The notes beneath the pieces were generated by a model. That model was not told where the DNA came from. It saw only the letters and a program-made list of their open reading frames with translations, and did not search any database. From Mytilus trossulus (taxonomy: Eukaryota > Mollusca > Bivalvia > Mytilida > Mytilidae): DNA of 64,000 nucleotides. Shown one piece after another: positions 12,530-23,740 of the stretch. Within the stretch, counting starts at the first letter, position 1; each line of letters starts with the position of its first letter. The stretch spans positions 65,222,457 through 65,286,456 of the forward strand of contig NC_086374.1 in assembly GCF_036588685.1 (NCBI RefSeq). Direction: 5' to 3'. A program made the position numbers and the translations under genes.

Positions 12530-13882
12530 TAATGTATATACCACCACATATTATGTATCTACTACATCACATGATATAATTATGGCCACATATAATATAG
12601 CTACCGCCACACATAATCAACGACCACACTATTTTGTTGATCACCACAATGTTTGTCTATCAACTCACTGTGTTTATGTATCACCACACTATGTTTGTCT
12701 ATCATCTCACTATTGCCTATCACCACACTATTGTCTATCATCACACTATGTTTGTCTTTCACCACACTTTGTTTGTCTATCACCACACTGTGTTTGTCTA
12801 TCACCTTACTAATGTCTATCACCACACTGTGTTTATCTATCACCACACTATGTTTTCTTTCACCATGCTATGTTTGTATATCACATGTTTGTCTATCACC
12901 ACACTATGTATATATAGCACCACACTTCGTTTGTCTATCACCACACTATGTTTGTCTATCACCACACTATGTTTGTCTATCACCACACTATGTTTATTTA
13001 TCATTACAGTATGTTGTCTATCACCACACTATGTTTGTCAATCACCACACTATGTTTGTCTATCACCTTACTAATGTCTATCACCACACTGTGTTTATCT
13101 ATCACCACACTATGTTTGTCTATCACCACACTATGTTTGTCTATCACCTCACTATTGCCTATCACCACAGTGTGTATATCTATCACCACACTATGTTTGT
13201 CAATCACCACACTTTGTTTGTCTATTACCTCACTATTGTCTATCACCACACTGTATATCTATCACCACACTATGTTTGTCTATCACAACACTATGTTTGT
13301 CTTTCACAACACTGTGTTTGTCTATCACCACACTGTATATCTATCACTACACTATGTTTGTCTATCACAATACTGTGTTTGTCAATCACCACACTATTGT
13401 ATATCACCACACTGTGTTTGTCTATCACCACACTATGTTTGTCTATCACCACACTGTGTTTATCTATCACCACACTATGTTTGTCTATCACCACACTATG
13501 TTTGTCTATCACCTCACTATTGCCTATCACCACAGTGTGTATATCTATCACCACACTATGTTTGTCAATCACCACACTTTGTTTGTCTATTACCTCACTA
13601 TTGTCTATCACCACACTGTATATCTATCACCACACTATGTTTGTCTATCACAACACTATGTTTGTCTTTCACAACACTGTGTTTGTCTATCACCACACTG
13701 TATATCTATCACCACACTATGTTTGTCTATCACAATACTGTGTTTGTCAATCACCACACTATTGTATATCACCACACTGTGTTTGTCTATCACCACACTA
13801 TGTTTGTCTATCACCACACTGTGTTCATAAATTACCACACTATGTTTGTCTATCACCACACTATGTTTGTCTATCACCACAC
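12530..13882 (+). repeat. Expanded minisatellite of the TATGTTTGTC type
   Basis: About 60 units of TGTTTGTCTATCACCACAC plus shorter variants. The mirror region on the right (23195-23425) has only a handful of units, so this array expanded in the left arm alone or contracted on the right. Open frames longer than 400 codons exist in two frames, and others on the reverse strand. This is what a stop-free 21-bp unit produces, and I do not call them genes. Confidence 0.95.
13141..13825 (+). repeat. Two near-identical ~365-bp blocks in tandem
   Basis: The marker ACTATTGCCTATCACCACAG is at 13151 and again at 13516 (365 bp apart). The following ~300 bp match almost base for base. 365 is not a multiple of 21 because shortened units are included. 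This indicates a very recent duplication. Confidence 0.85.
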
Positions 13883-14250
13883 CACACTATATACACTTGT
13901 GCCTTTAGTTAAAATACCAATCACCTCACTTTGTAAATCAATCATTTCATTTTATATGTATCACCTCACTCAAAATATCTATCACCTCACTGTTGATATT
14001 TTCACCTCAATTTGTCTATCACACCACTGGGTATATCTCTCAAAGCACCCTATTTATACCAATTTCAAAGTGGATATGAGCATAATAATAATCCACTTTT
14101 CTGTACAGAAATCTGTTTATGTGTTTTTAGATTTTAAACTAAAAATTACTCAATGTGACACCTATCATTGTTATTTTTTTCAGAAAAAGGAAACTAGATA
14201 TTTGAGAGATTGAAAATAGAAGAAAAGGAAAAGGTAATCTTCATTTTTAT
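13883..14250 (+). repeat. Direct duplicate block, copy 2
   Basis: Repeat of 11868-12245 about 2.0 kb downstream, in the same orientation, differing at only a few positions. It brings a second copy of exon-like segment X. Confidence 0.9.
14184..14233 (+). pseudogene. Exon-like segment X, left copy 2
   Basis: Same borders as 12171-12220: TTTTTTTCAG before and GTAATC after. Phase 0 reads KKETRYLRD and then a stop. It is decayed or non-coding. Confidence 0.3.
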
Positions 14251-14701
14251 TTATTTGTCTATCACCACACTATGTTTGTCTATTGCTTTAGTATGTTTGT
14301 CTATCACAACACTTTATATTTTAATCATCACAGTTTACATATTCACCAACACATTCTTATTACCAATTCTAGATAAAAAGAAATAGTTATGATTAAGCCT
14401 TGTTTTCTCCCTATATTGACATTTCATAAAAAAGGTAAATCATGGTTCTTTGAAATGCATTTCTAATGAAAAAAATGATTTGAACTTTTCATTTAAATGA
14501 TTGATCTCACAAATGAATTGTATTTCTGCATTACAAATTTTACAATTTGATACAATCTGGGGATTATTTTCTGTCTTTGCATTGATGAAACACTCCTATT
14601 TATTCTCAGATGGAAAATGAATGTCAACTGTTTGAGACATTTAAATTTTGTATTGTATTAGACTAATTATTTATTCAACTGAACCATATATTATTTTGTA
14701 G
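14251..14701 (+). repeat. Short array end, then landmark mirrored at 22930-23190
   Basis: A few last units (to ~14345) are followed by unique sequence including TTCATTTAAATGATTGATCT. It matches the reverse complement of 22930-23160 at good identity. It would be the last intron if 14702-14770 is an exon. Confidence 0.7.
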
Positions 14702-14770
14702 GTTAATCAAGATTTAGTGCTGGCCACACAATTAAGAAAGAATAAGAACAAGAATGTCTTTACAGAATAG
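14702..14770 (+). pseudogene. Terminal-exon-like segment, left copy
   Basis: After TTATTTTGTAG a 23-codon frame starts VNQDLVLATQLRKNK and ends at TAG 14768-14770. The right-arm copy (22832-22924) runs longer in the matching frame. Small indels between the copies shift the left one into an early stop. The shared acceptor, frame and beginning suggest a former last exon. The product is not recognised. Confidence 0.35.
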
Positions 14771-14835
14771 GGGAGACTATTTTACTGCACTTAGATTTGT
14801 GTTTTTGTTATAATTAACTGATATTGTAATTTGTC

Positions 14836-15330
14836 CTTGGATAAAATATCTGCAATGTGGAGGACAACTGAACTGTGTTCTTATATATTGAAGACCTACA
14901 ATTATTTAAAATGCATGAACTTTATACTACTGGAAAATGGTTATCATTAAAGTAACAAACACAGAATTTATTTACATGTATAAAATGTTATCTGAAAGGT
15001 GAAAGGTGAAAGTAAACAGATTCCTGGTTGTTTGAATACAAATCAAAGCAGTTGTATTGTGTAGTTAAGAATATATTTACGTTGTTTATGCATTATATAT
15101 TGGAATATTTAGAATTGTACAATATGTTTAATTTTCTGAAACCTTCGTTCTATGTTATGTAGGTTTGATTTTCATGAAATAAAAAGTTCTAAAATTTTAT
15201 TATTACTTTTACTTAATATCAATGTGATTATTTTCCAGCAACAATTGCTATATGATTGCTTTTCTATATATATAATGAAATTCTTCATCACTTTATTGAC
15301 AAGAACTAAATATTGTGTCTATGATGATAA
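14836..15330. other. Start of the central spacer, no gene
   Basis: AT-rich sequence with no partner in the right arm and no recognisable repeat. Confidence 0.5.
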
Positions 15331-15419
15331 TAAGAAATTGTAAACAGTCTTATGATAGGGAGACTTGGAATATCTTGAAATGGTTGTATATTAAACTCAT
15401 GAAATAGAGTTATTGGTTT

Positions 15420-15900
15420 CCGAAATTTTTCAGATTATTCAGGAGGGAACATCTACAATCTTTTATGCACATTTTATATATTACCGACTGTAAGACATAC
15501 ATAGGTACTTTAGTCAGGATGAAATATCCAAAAGACACTTACATAGTAGGGTGTATTATTGATATTTGAGCGGGAACATCAACAATGATCATACACAGTT
15601 CTATGGTATTTTTCAAACTGCAGGAGATATGTATATAAAGGTACACTATTATGGATGATATTCTCCATGAAAATTTATTCAGTAGCTGCAAATGTCGAAC
15701 TACGATGACATCTACAATGCTTCATACACATTTGATATTTTACTAACTGTAAGGGATATATAGGTTTATTAGTAAGGAAGAAATTTTTCCAAGAACATTT
15801 ATACAGTAGGCTGCAAGTGTTGATATTTAAGAGGGAAAATCTACAATCCTTCATACACATTTTGTATTTTACCGACTGCATGACATATAAGAAATGACAG
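15420..15900 (+). repeat. Diverged tandem repeat, ~130-bp unit, four copies
   Basis: The motif ACATCTACAATCCTTCATAC recurs in variant form near 15446, 15577, 15709 and 15837, each followed ~30 bp later by a TTTACCGACTG variant. Further single units lie near 17150 and 17860, so the array was split by later insertions. Confidence 0.75.
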
Positions 15901-15949
15901 AAATATGAAATATTTCCAGGAAAATTATAAAGCTGTGGTTTGTGCTCAT

Positions 15950-16053
15950 AGTTGAAGTCCGTACTGTGACCTTTAATTGTTAATTTTTTGTGTCAATTTG
16001 GTTTCTTGTGGAGAGTTGTCTCATTGGCAATCATACCATATCTTCTTTTTTGT
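15950..16053 (-). mobile_element. Mussel interspersed repeat, fragment
   Basis: GGAGAGTTGTCTCATTGGCA and ATCATACCATATCTTC are the reverse strand of the family at 485-760. Only the end of the element is present. Confidence 0.7.
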
Positions 16054-16055
16054 CT

Positions 16056-17140
16056 AGCCTGCAACTTTTGTTGCAGAAAGCTCGACATAGGGATAGTGAT
16101 TCGGCGGCGGTGTTAGCTAACTTCTTAAAAGTTTATATTTTAGAAGGTGATAGACCTGTATGCTTCATACTTTGTATATAGATGCCTCATGTTAGGAAGT
16201 TTCCGTCAGTCACATGTCCAATGTCCTTGATCTCATTTTTATGGTTCAGTGACCACTTGAATAAAAAGTTAAAAAATTTTGTAATGTTGAATTCTCTCTT
16301 ATTATAAATAATAGGATAACTGTATTTGGTATGTGCTTACCTTGCAAGGTCCTCATGCCTGTCAGGTAGTTTTCACTTGACCTCGACCTCATTTCATGGA
16401 TCAGTGAACAAGGTTAAGTTTTGGTGGTCAAGTCCATATCTTAGATATAATAAGCAATAGGGCTAGTATATTTGGTGTATGGAAGGACTGTAAGGTGTAC
16501 ATGTCCAACTGGCAGATTTCATCTGACCTTGAACTCATTTTTATGGTTCAGCGGTTATAGTTAAGTTTTGTGTTTTGGTCTGTTTTGATAACTAATTTCT
16601 CATACTTTATGCAATAGGTCTACTATATTTGTTGTATGGAATGATTGTAAGGTGTACAGGTCTAGCGGGCAGAAGTCATCTGACCTTGACCTCATTTTCA
16701 TGGTTCAGTGGTCAAAGTTAAGTTTTTAAGTTTTGGTCTTTTTATCTAATATTATATGCCAAAGGTCAACTTTATTTGGTGTATGGAAATATATTATGAT
16801 CTATATGTCAGTCCCGCAGGTTTTATTTGACCATGACCTCAATATCACGGTTCATTGCACAATGTTCTCTTTTTGTGTTTTGGTCTATTTTTCTTAAACT
16901 ATAAGTAATAGGTCAACTATATTTGTTGTAAGGAAGCATTGTTAGCTGTACATGTCTGCCTGGCATGGTTCATCTGACCTTGACCTCATTTTCATGGTTC
17001 ATTGGTCTTTGTTTAGCTATCTTGATTAATGTTAAATTTATGTGACAGTTGTAATAAAGCTTTTTACTTAGGACTATCAACATAATACCAATGATTAGTA
17101 ACGAAGACAAGATATATCAGTGTGTGCACTCTTGTTTATA
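16056..17140 (+). mobile_element. ~1.1-kb mussel element with internal diverged tandem units
   Basis: It starts at TCTAGCCTGCAACTTTTGTT, which includes the small hairpin GCAAC..GTTGC, and ends near GTGTGCACTCTTG. Inside, variants of TGACCTTGACCTCATTTTCA followed by TGGTTCA recur at intervals of about 150-210 bp. I recognise the sequence from memory as abundant in Mytilus. Elements with internal satellite cores in bivalves have been linked to Helitron-like transposons; that link is inference here. No coding region. Confidence 0.65.
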
Positions 17141-17204
17141 ATAAGGAGGATGTAAGTGGTGATATTTGAGAAGGAACATCTACAATCCTTCATAAATAGA
17201 TATA

Positions 17205-17490
17205 AGAAGATGTGATATGAGACAACTCTCCATCTAATTAACAAGTGGTAAAAATAACCAATTATAACATTTATAAATCAAAGTTCTGTCTTCAACACAG
17301 AGTTTTGGCTCACACCGAACAGCAAGCTATATAGGGCCCCAAAATCATTAGTGTGAACCATTTAAACAGGACCACAAACGATCTTTTTTAAATGAAAAAA
17401 AACGTGAAACACTTATGAACCACGTCAACAAACAACAACCACTGAACATCAAGTACCTCATTAGGACAGGCGAAAAAAACAAATGCAGTG
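17205..17490 (+). mobile_element. Mussel interspersed repeat, diverged copy
   Basis: GATGTGATATGAGACAACTC, AACACAGAGTTTTGGCTCAC and ATGAACCACGTCAACAAACA, with ACAACAACCACTGAA, are recognisable family blocks. It has many substitutions. Confidence 0.6.
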
Positions 17491-18592
17491 GAATTAAATG
17501 TTTTGATACCAAGGTACCAAGCTTAACCCGTAAATGAACGATAGTGTGACATCACAACATATAAAACCTCACTATAAAATATGAATTAAAATGGGTTAAC
17601 TTAATCAAAGGACATATTACCACAAACGTGAATATATACACTGAACGAATGAGTTTGATATATGCCACAATGATAATACAAAATCATTAAAATAAGGGAT
17701 TATATGTTAAACAATTTCACAAGGATAACCACAACCTTTATTGTAAAGGTACACATTTGGGAGTTTACCGACTTCAGGAGCTATAAGCTACTTAGGTATA
17801 ATTGAAATCTATCAATGTACATTTATACAGTAGGCAGTATGTGCTTGAATTCGAGAAACAACACCTACAATCCTTTGTGTACATTTGATATAATAAAAAA
17901 TTTAAGATTATGGTTAGAATTTGTGAATCTGCACAAACTATCGTATCGTTTATGTTTGCACCGCCACAAAATGTAAATCGTTAGTTCTTTATCTGTGTCT
18001 TTATCTTCAAGTTGTTTTTGTATTTACTTTTGTGGGACATGCGCTTCATCATATCTGCTCATTATTTTACTCACTGTAATGATCACCATCTGCTCCAAAA
18101 CTCCTAACCGAAATGTAATAATCTTTTGGCATAATGTTTACTCTTTAATGTTGTAGTGCAATTTATATGCTAGTAGATTTTTGGGTCAGAACTGTATGTG
18201 GGTTTCTTTGCCGAAGCATGAACGTATTTTGCAATAGGTTTATTTGAGAGATACACATTGTTAAGGATTTTTATACTGAAAAGGATTTTGCGGTTTATAC
18301 AAATTCTTGCCAATTTTTATCCACAAACTCTAAAAATCCTTCATTACAATGATTTATACCTTCTTATAATCTTAACCATATTACTTTATATGATATTTTA
18401 CACCTAATTTTCTAAAACCATATATTTCAATAAATTAAACTTTCTCATGATCTTAACCATATAATCTTTTAGCATCTCATTTTTTATCAGATTTGTTATA
18501 GCGTATACTTTACACTTGGAGATACAGTAATATTCCCATGAAAAGCCAGAAATTAACTGGCACGCAAGCTCAAAATATAATTGTAGTTATCT
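17491..18592. other. Spacer sequence without gene
   Basis: It contains a stray unit of the ~130-bp repeat (17740-17890) and AT-rich sequence. I see no coding signal. Confidence 0.45.
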
Positions 18593-19403
18593 TTAAGGTC
18601 AAGGAGCAGTAAATGGGCTATGTCGCAGATTTTGGGAAAAATTTGCATACAACCTTGGCTCGTTGAACTACAACTGAAAATCGAAAAAATAATACATTTA
18701 TGTCTTTTATTATCTGAAAAATTGCAGATTGATTTCTTTTAATATGGGTGAATATTTGTATAGAAAGCACATAAAATCGGCGAAAAACCTTCTAAAATTT
18801 GTCTTAAAATCGCCAAATCTCTAATTCAACTCCATAGATTTTTCTTAAAAAACTATATAGTGTTGACATATAAATTTCTGTTTTAATGATATAAAATAAT
18901 CATAGGGTCACCGACTTCGTTTTTTGTCTAATAATCAATTTGTGACCTTGTTGGTAGTGAAAAACGTCAAAAATCAACGTTTTACGGCCTGCAACGCGAT
19001 AACGTTACGATTATTTCGACGTTTTGTTGGATTTTTTCACAAAGAACGCAATTTTGAATGATGTATACCGTAAAAACAAAGTCGGTGACCCTATCTTTAT
19101 TTTGCATCATTATAACGGAAATTTATGTATCAACAACATATAGTTTTTTAAGAAAAATCTATGGAGTAGAATTAGAGATTTGGCGATTTTAAGATAAATT
19201 TTAGAAGGGTTTTCGCCGATTTCATGTGCTTTCTATATAAATGTCCACCCATTTTGTAAGAATTCAATCAGTAATATTTCAAATGGTAATTGAGATAAAT
19301 GCAATATTTTTTCGATTTTCAGTTGAAGTTCATCGAGCCAGAGTTGTATGCCAAATTTTACTGAAATCTGTGACATAGCCCATTTACTGTAACTTGACCT
19401 TAA
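18593..19403. mobile_element. Foldback element, arms ~335 bp, loop ~140 bp
   Basis: It opens TTAAGGTCAAG and closes with the complement CTTGACCTTAA. Inner markers also mirror: CTCTAATTCAACTCCATAGA with TCTATGGAGTAGAATTAGAG, and GGGTCACCGACTTCGTTTTT with ACAAAGTCGGTGACCC. Arms are highly similar by eye. There is no open frame of note. It is probably a non-autonomous foldback or MITE-like element, with no clear target duplication. Confidence 0.85.
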
Positions 19404-21189
19404 GGCAAATTCGTTTTGGCATTACTTGAAAAAAAATCTGTATGCACTTAATCTGGTTAAACTTGGATGTAATTTTTTCTAGTTATCTTACTCAAACCAC
19501 ATTTTCTTATATAAAAATGATTTATAAACATTAACAATTTAAAATGCATGCAGTAGGACATATCTTTTGATAAAAGACAACTTATAATTGCAAGTCTCTT
19601 AAAACACACAACAGCAATAAACTATATAACAATTAAATATTATACACTGAATGGGCACTTTACACGAAACATGCGTTATAGGACTTTGAACACATATACA
19701 GCAATCCTTAAATGAACCTGTATTCACTGTTAATAAAATATCTCAATTATTTTATAAATATAAGGTTAAATCTTTAGTAGTTAATATACAATTTCACGAA
19801 AGGCTGTTCTCTCAGTCGCATTGATAAAAATGAACAAAGGCATTGTCTTCAAAATAACCGATGTTGCTTCAATTTTATTCGCTGTTTCAGACTGTTTTCC
19901 TTATTTTTTAAATAGCAGACAAACTTGGTCCAAGTTGAGGAGTAACTTTTAATCAATTATGCGACAGTTAAATCAAGTGTCCATAAAGCACTTAACACTT
20001 TTTCAACATGGTATTGAAAAGTCCAACATTATAGGTGTAAATCATATTTTAACTGGTGTTTTCACATCAACTTTAAGATCAACGGGTTATAGTTTATAAA
20101 GTATCATCATTCATCGAAACATTTAAGAAATTAAAATATTTTCTTCATTCCATTGTAAAATATGTTATAAATCTGAACATCGGACAGACGCTAAAGTAGT
20201 TTTTAGTCAAACAAATGTGTTAATGCTACGTCCATTTCTATTATTACTGAATAACTGAATGCAAACCAACAGAAAAATATATCGAAAACTTCTTCAAATC
20301 TTGTATCTTGTATGTAGTATTAACAAATATCAGTATTTCTTCAATCATTCTAAACCACCCACGGAAAAAGATATGTTTAGTGAAGATTTTTTGTGTGGTT
20401 TGTGTTGCTAAGTCTTTATGTGCTTTTATGCTGATGTTTGTGTTTGTGATTTGGTTTTTTTCTTTTTTATCCCTGATGTTGTCACTTTATTTTCGACTTC
20501 TCAGTTTGTAAGTCCCTTTTATATCGATCGCCTCTCTTAGCTCAACTTCTTGGAGGTTTTAAATAACTGCATCTCCTGTATGTTCCCTTCAAATCGACTG
20601 ATGGTTGTGACTTCTTGATTTGCGTACTTCATTTCTATTTCATAGGTTAAATGGTTTTTTTTAAAATAGCCAGTTGTTATCAGCAACTAATAGCATGTCC
20701 TCTTCGGTCAGGAAAATGATGAATATGGCACATATACTTATAAAGACCCATGATGATATCATATTAGCTATATATTTTCTCCATGAAAACTGTATATTAA
20801 TGTTTGGCAAATAAAATTAAAAAGCATGACTGTAGGTTTATTTTTAATTTTTCCACATTGTTCTTATATTTGTTCGTGTGTTGTTGTGAACAAAAGTGTA
20901 TTATCAAAAGATAGTAACGACCGTGTAGATTCCATTCACTACAAAACTTTAAAAATATCTACCGGTACCTTCATGATATTTTTTGCTTTGAATAATTAAG
21001 ACTTGATTCTCTCAATGCTAATATGAAGAGATAAATTCTGTCGGCTTATGTCTTTCGTGATTTGATATTTCACCTTATAATAAAATTGCCAACTATTATC
21101 AAAATCATGAGATAACGTCTTTTGAGTAACAAACAAGTTTCAGCTAATCAACTGTGTCAAGTCTTTAATAGTTTCAGTACATCCAAACA
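19404..21189. other. Spacer sequence without gene
   Basis: AT-rich. Short frames (for example 20308-20511) are hydrophobic, low-information translations of T-rich DNA. No RNA gene or named repeat is recognised. Confidence 0.45.
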
Positions 21190-21480
21190 AACAAAATACT
21201 CAGAATCACGGCTGATACAAGCTGGTTCCCAGACTCCAGAACAATACCAACTGCCTATACCTCTTACCATATCATAACCATAAACAAAACATATACAGAC
21301 TGTATATGGGAATCACAGACAATAAAAAAAACCTGTAGATGTATCTTACAACCACCGAAATACAAAGACTGTTTTAGAACCACAGACTATTTACATTCAG
21401 ATTACTTTTAAGAACCACAGACAATACATTCAGACTGTGAAGGAGAACCACAGACAAAACACACTAACTTACCTAACAAT
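21190..21480. repeat. Degenerate short tandem motif (AACCACAGAC)
   Basis: AGAACCACAGACAATACATT-like units recur loosely between 21325 and 21465. The periodicity is irregular. Confidence 0.4.
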
Positions 21481-21579
21481 TAGACAATTCATTAAGAACA
21501 CATGCAATACATATAGTTTTAAGTGGATTAACGACCCACCTTTTATGTAAGTTTGTTTACACATTGTTGTCAATATAAT

Positions 21580-21830
21580 GGAATTTCATACACCTGAGAG
21601 GTTAAGCTAGCTATAAAACCAGGTTAAAGCCACCAGTTTCTACATCAGAAAATGTCTGTACCCTTTCAGTAAAAAGACAGGTGGTATACCAAATATGTCT
21701 GTGTTTTTTTTCAAACATCGTTATACATAAATGGAATTTGATGTGACAGTCATACAAGCGCTATAAAGCCAGGTTAAATCCACCATTTTTTGCATTTAAG
21801 AATGCAGGTACAAAGTCAGGAATATAACAG
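21580..21830. repeat. Two diverged copies of a ~150-bp mussel repeat
   Basis: CTATAAAACCAGGTTAAAGC at ~21612 and CTATAAAGCCAGGTTAAATC at ~21760 begin parallel stretches (CCACCA, TGTACC/GGTAC, CAGTAAAAAGACAGG or AAGTCAGGAATATAACAG). I recognise the block from other mussel sequence. Confidence 0.5.
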
Positions 21831-22799
21831 TTGCTGTTTATTCATTTGAACCATTTTATCATTTGATCAGGAACTTTCAGTTTCTGCTTTTCCTAGGAGC
21901 TCTGTAATTTTGTTATTTTACTTCATACAAATGAAGCATATTCTTTTTGCTGTGCATGTTCTTATTTTGTGTCATGGAAGAATACCCATATCATGTGTTA
22001 TTCTAATACATGAAGAAAATCTAGAAGTAATCTTTCAACTTAACATTGTTTCACACATGCTTAAAAATTATACACTTGAAATGTGGTATGATTATCAAGA
22101 AGATAACTATCCGATGGAGACTTTCAAAAATGGCAAAACACATACCATATTGTATAATTTAGTTCAAAGGAGAAAACCAGCCATATCATTAGTGTAGAAA
22201 ACTTGGGGTCAACACATTCAGAAAGTGAGTAGGTTAAATTCAATCCAGTTTAGTCTGGTGTAAAATCATTCTGTAATTGCCAAAAGTGCATTTGATATAA
22301 AACATGTGTAAGGCAATTTCCTATATAATTTACATTTCCAAGGGACATTACTCATGGAGAAATAGTGGATTAACTAACCCCAATTATTGCTAAGATAAAC
22401 CTTCAATATGAATTTTGTAGCAATCCTATGAATGATGTAAATTTGAAAAAGCTTTCCATGCAATTTTTCATATGATTTATATATCCAAGGGGAATAACTC
22501 CATCAATAATAATTTTTTGGCACTGATTATGACTCCCCTATAAAATGAATTCTAAACACTAACTTAACTAGGAGCTACATTCAGTTTAAAGGTAATCAAG
22601 TATAAAGGCACATTAAAACTGCTTCTGAAATTTCTAGTTGTTACAGATACACATGTTAGAAAAAAGGTTAAAAAAAGATATGCATTTTTCACTTTACTAG
22701 GAGTATCCCATGTTGGCAAAGAACCCCAAGCATGAGAAGGAAAAATGACATAAAGTATCTAAGAACATAATATAACATGATTTATTGTACGTAGCTCTT
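21831..22799. other. Spacer end, repeat fragments, no gene
   Basis: Two diverged units containing CCAAGGGACATTACTC (~22338) and CCAAGGGGAATAACTC (~22486) are the widespread molluscan AAGGGAGATAACT-type motif. An open frame at 21910-22197 overlaps a worn mussel repeat (ATGTGGTATGATTATC) and does not look coding. Confidence 0.45.
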
Positions 22800-22831
22800 T
22801 AATACTAATTGAATATAACTAAAACACAAAT

Positions 22832-22924
22832 CTAAGTGCAGTAAAAATAGTCTCCTCTGTTCTGTAGACATTCTTGTCTCTCATGCTTTCTTAACTGTGT
22901 GGTAGGCACTAAATCTTGTTTAAC
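22832..22924 (-). CDS. Candidate terminal exon, right arm
   Basis: On the - strand, a T-rich acceptor (TTATTTTTTTAG) is followed by 30 open codons and a TAG. The frame starts VKQDLVPTTQLRKHERQE, is charged, and then ends NRGDYFYCT. The left copy (14702-14770) shares the acceptor and the first ~13 codons but is shifted into an earlier stop. An upstream phase-0 donor exists in block X of the left arm (GAAAAG/GTAATC), which would join in frame. Whether the exon is used is unknown. The protein is not recognised. Being open where the left copy is broken slightly favours past or present coding. Confidence 0.35.
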   Translation of the reverse strand, partial: VKQDLVPTTQLRKHERQECLQNRGDYFYCT

Positions 22925-23194
22925 CTAAAAAAATAACAATATGGTTCAGTTGACCAAATGATTATTCCAAAACAATACAAAATTTAAAAGCTTCAAACAG
23001 TTGTTATTTACTTTATATCTAAGGACAACTAGGATGTTTCACCATTGCAATGGCAGAATCCCAAGATAGTATCAAAATGTAAAACTTATAATGCAGAAAT
23101 TCAATTCACGTGTGAGACCAATCATTTAAATGAAAAGTTCAAATCATTTTTTTCTTGGGTAATTACTTTCCTTTGATTTACAACTGTGATGATT

Positions 23195-23425
23195 AAAAGA
23201 AAAAGTGTTGTGATAGACAAACATAGTGTGGTGATAGATAAACATAGAGTGGTGAGAGACAATAGTGTGGTGATAGACAAACATAGTGTGGTGATAGATA
23301 TACAGACTGTGAGGACAGATTTATACAGTGTGGTTATTGATTATGTGTGGCAGTAGATATATTATATGTGGTCATAATTATATATTATGTGTGGCAGTAG
23401 ATACATAATATGTGGTGGTATATAC
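23195..23425 (-). repeat. Small TATGTTTGTC-type array, right arm
   Basis: A few units (GTGGTGATAGACAAACATAG) followed by ATATGTGGTCATAATTATAT, which mirrors 12540-12640. It is the short counterpart of the ~1.3-kb array at 12530-13882. Confidence 0.85.
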
Positions 23426-23439
23426 ATATGTGTGTGCCA

Positions 23440-23740
23440 GCAGATGTATAAGGTCGACCATGTACAATAACACCGAAACAATATATTTATTAGGTTTACT
23501 CATCATGAATGTTAGAATCATTGACAGACAGTTAGTATACCATATTTGCTGCTTTCATTGAAAAGACACTTAACATGATATTTACATAAAATATTGCATA
23601 ATATGTTGAAGCAGTTATTCTTTAAAAACATTTCTTTTAAATTATTTCATTTCAACCAGGATTGTTTCATGCTAATCCACTTTCAAATTGGTATAAATAG
23701 GGCTTTGAGAGATATACCCAGTGGTGTGATAGACATAATA
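23440..23740 (-). repeat. Landmark segment, mirror of 12000-12480
   Basis: ATGAATGTTAGAATCATTGA and GGCTTTGAGAGATATACCCA pair with the left arm. Only one copy of the exon-bearing block is here, and its exon-like core (TTTCAG to GTAATC) is missing. Confidence 0.8.

Larger units (their letters stand above)
3288..14835 (+). repeat. Left arm of giant imperfect inverted repeat
   Basis: The arm pairs with 22800-38730 in reverse complement. Mirror-paired landmarks in order are 3300-4280, 5341-5480, 9400-9560, 12000-12480 and 14380-14830. The outer edge is where similarity stops near TATATAC (3288 and 38730); the inner edge is near 14835 and 22800. Between landmarks both arms carry a 21-bp minisatellite in opposite orientation. 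The left arm is about 11.5 kb and the right about 15.9 kb. The difference comes from array size and separate insertions. Confidence 0.9.

Noticed and set aside
12601..13880. Reverse-strand frames with VIDKHSVVIDKH-like repeats, possible coiled coil
   Set aside because: The 7-residue period comes from the DNA unit; similar frames overlap on the other strand.
5481..13912. Many long + strand open frames rich in Tyr, His, Ser and Thr
   Set aside because: They follow the 21-bp period (7 codons), occur in more than one frame at once and have no splice or start context, so they reflect a stop-free repeat unit.
21910..22197. 95-codon open frame in the spacer
   Set aside because: It overlaps a worn mussel interspersed repeat and has no recognisable protein features.
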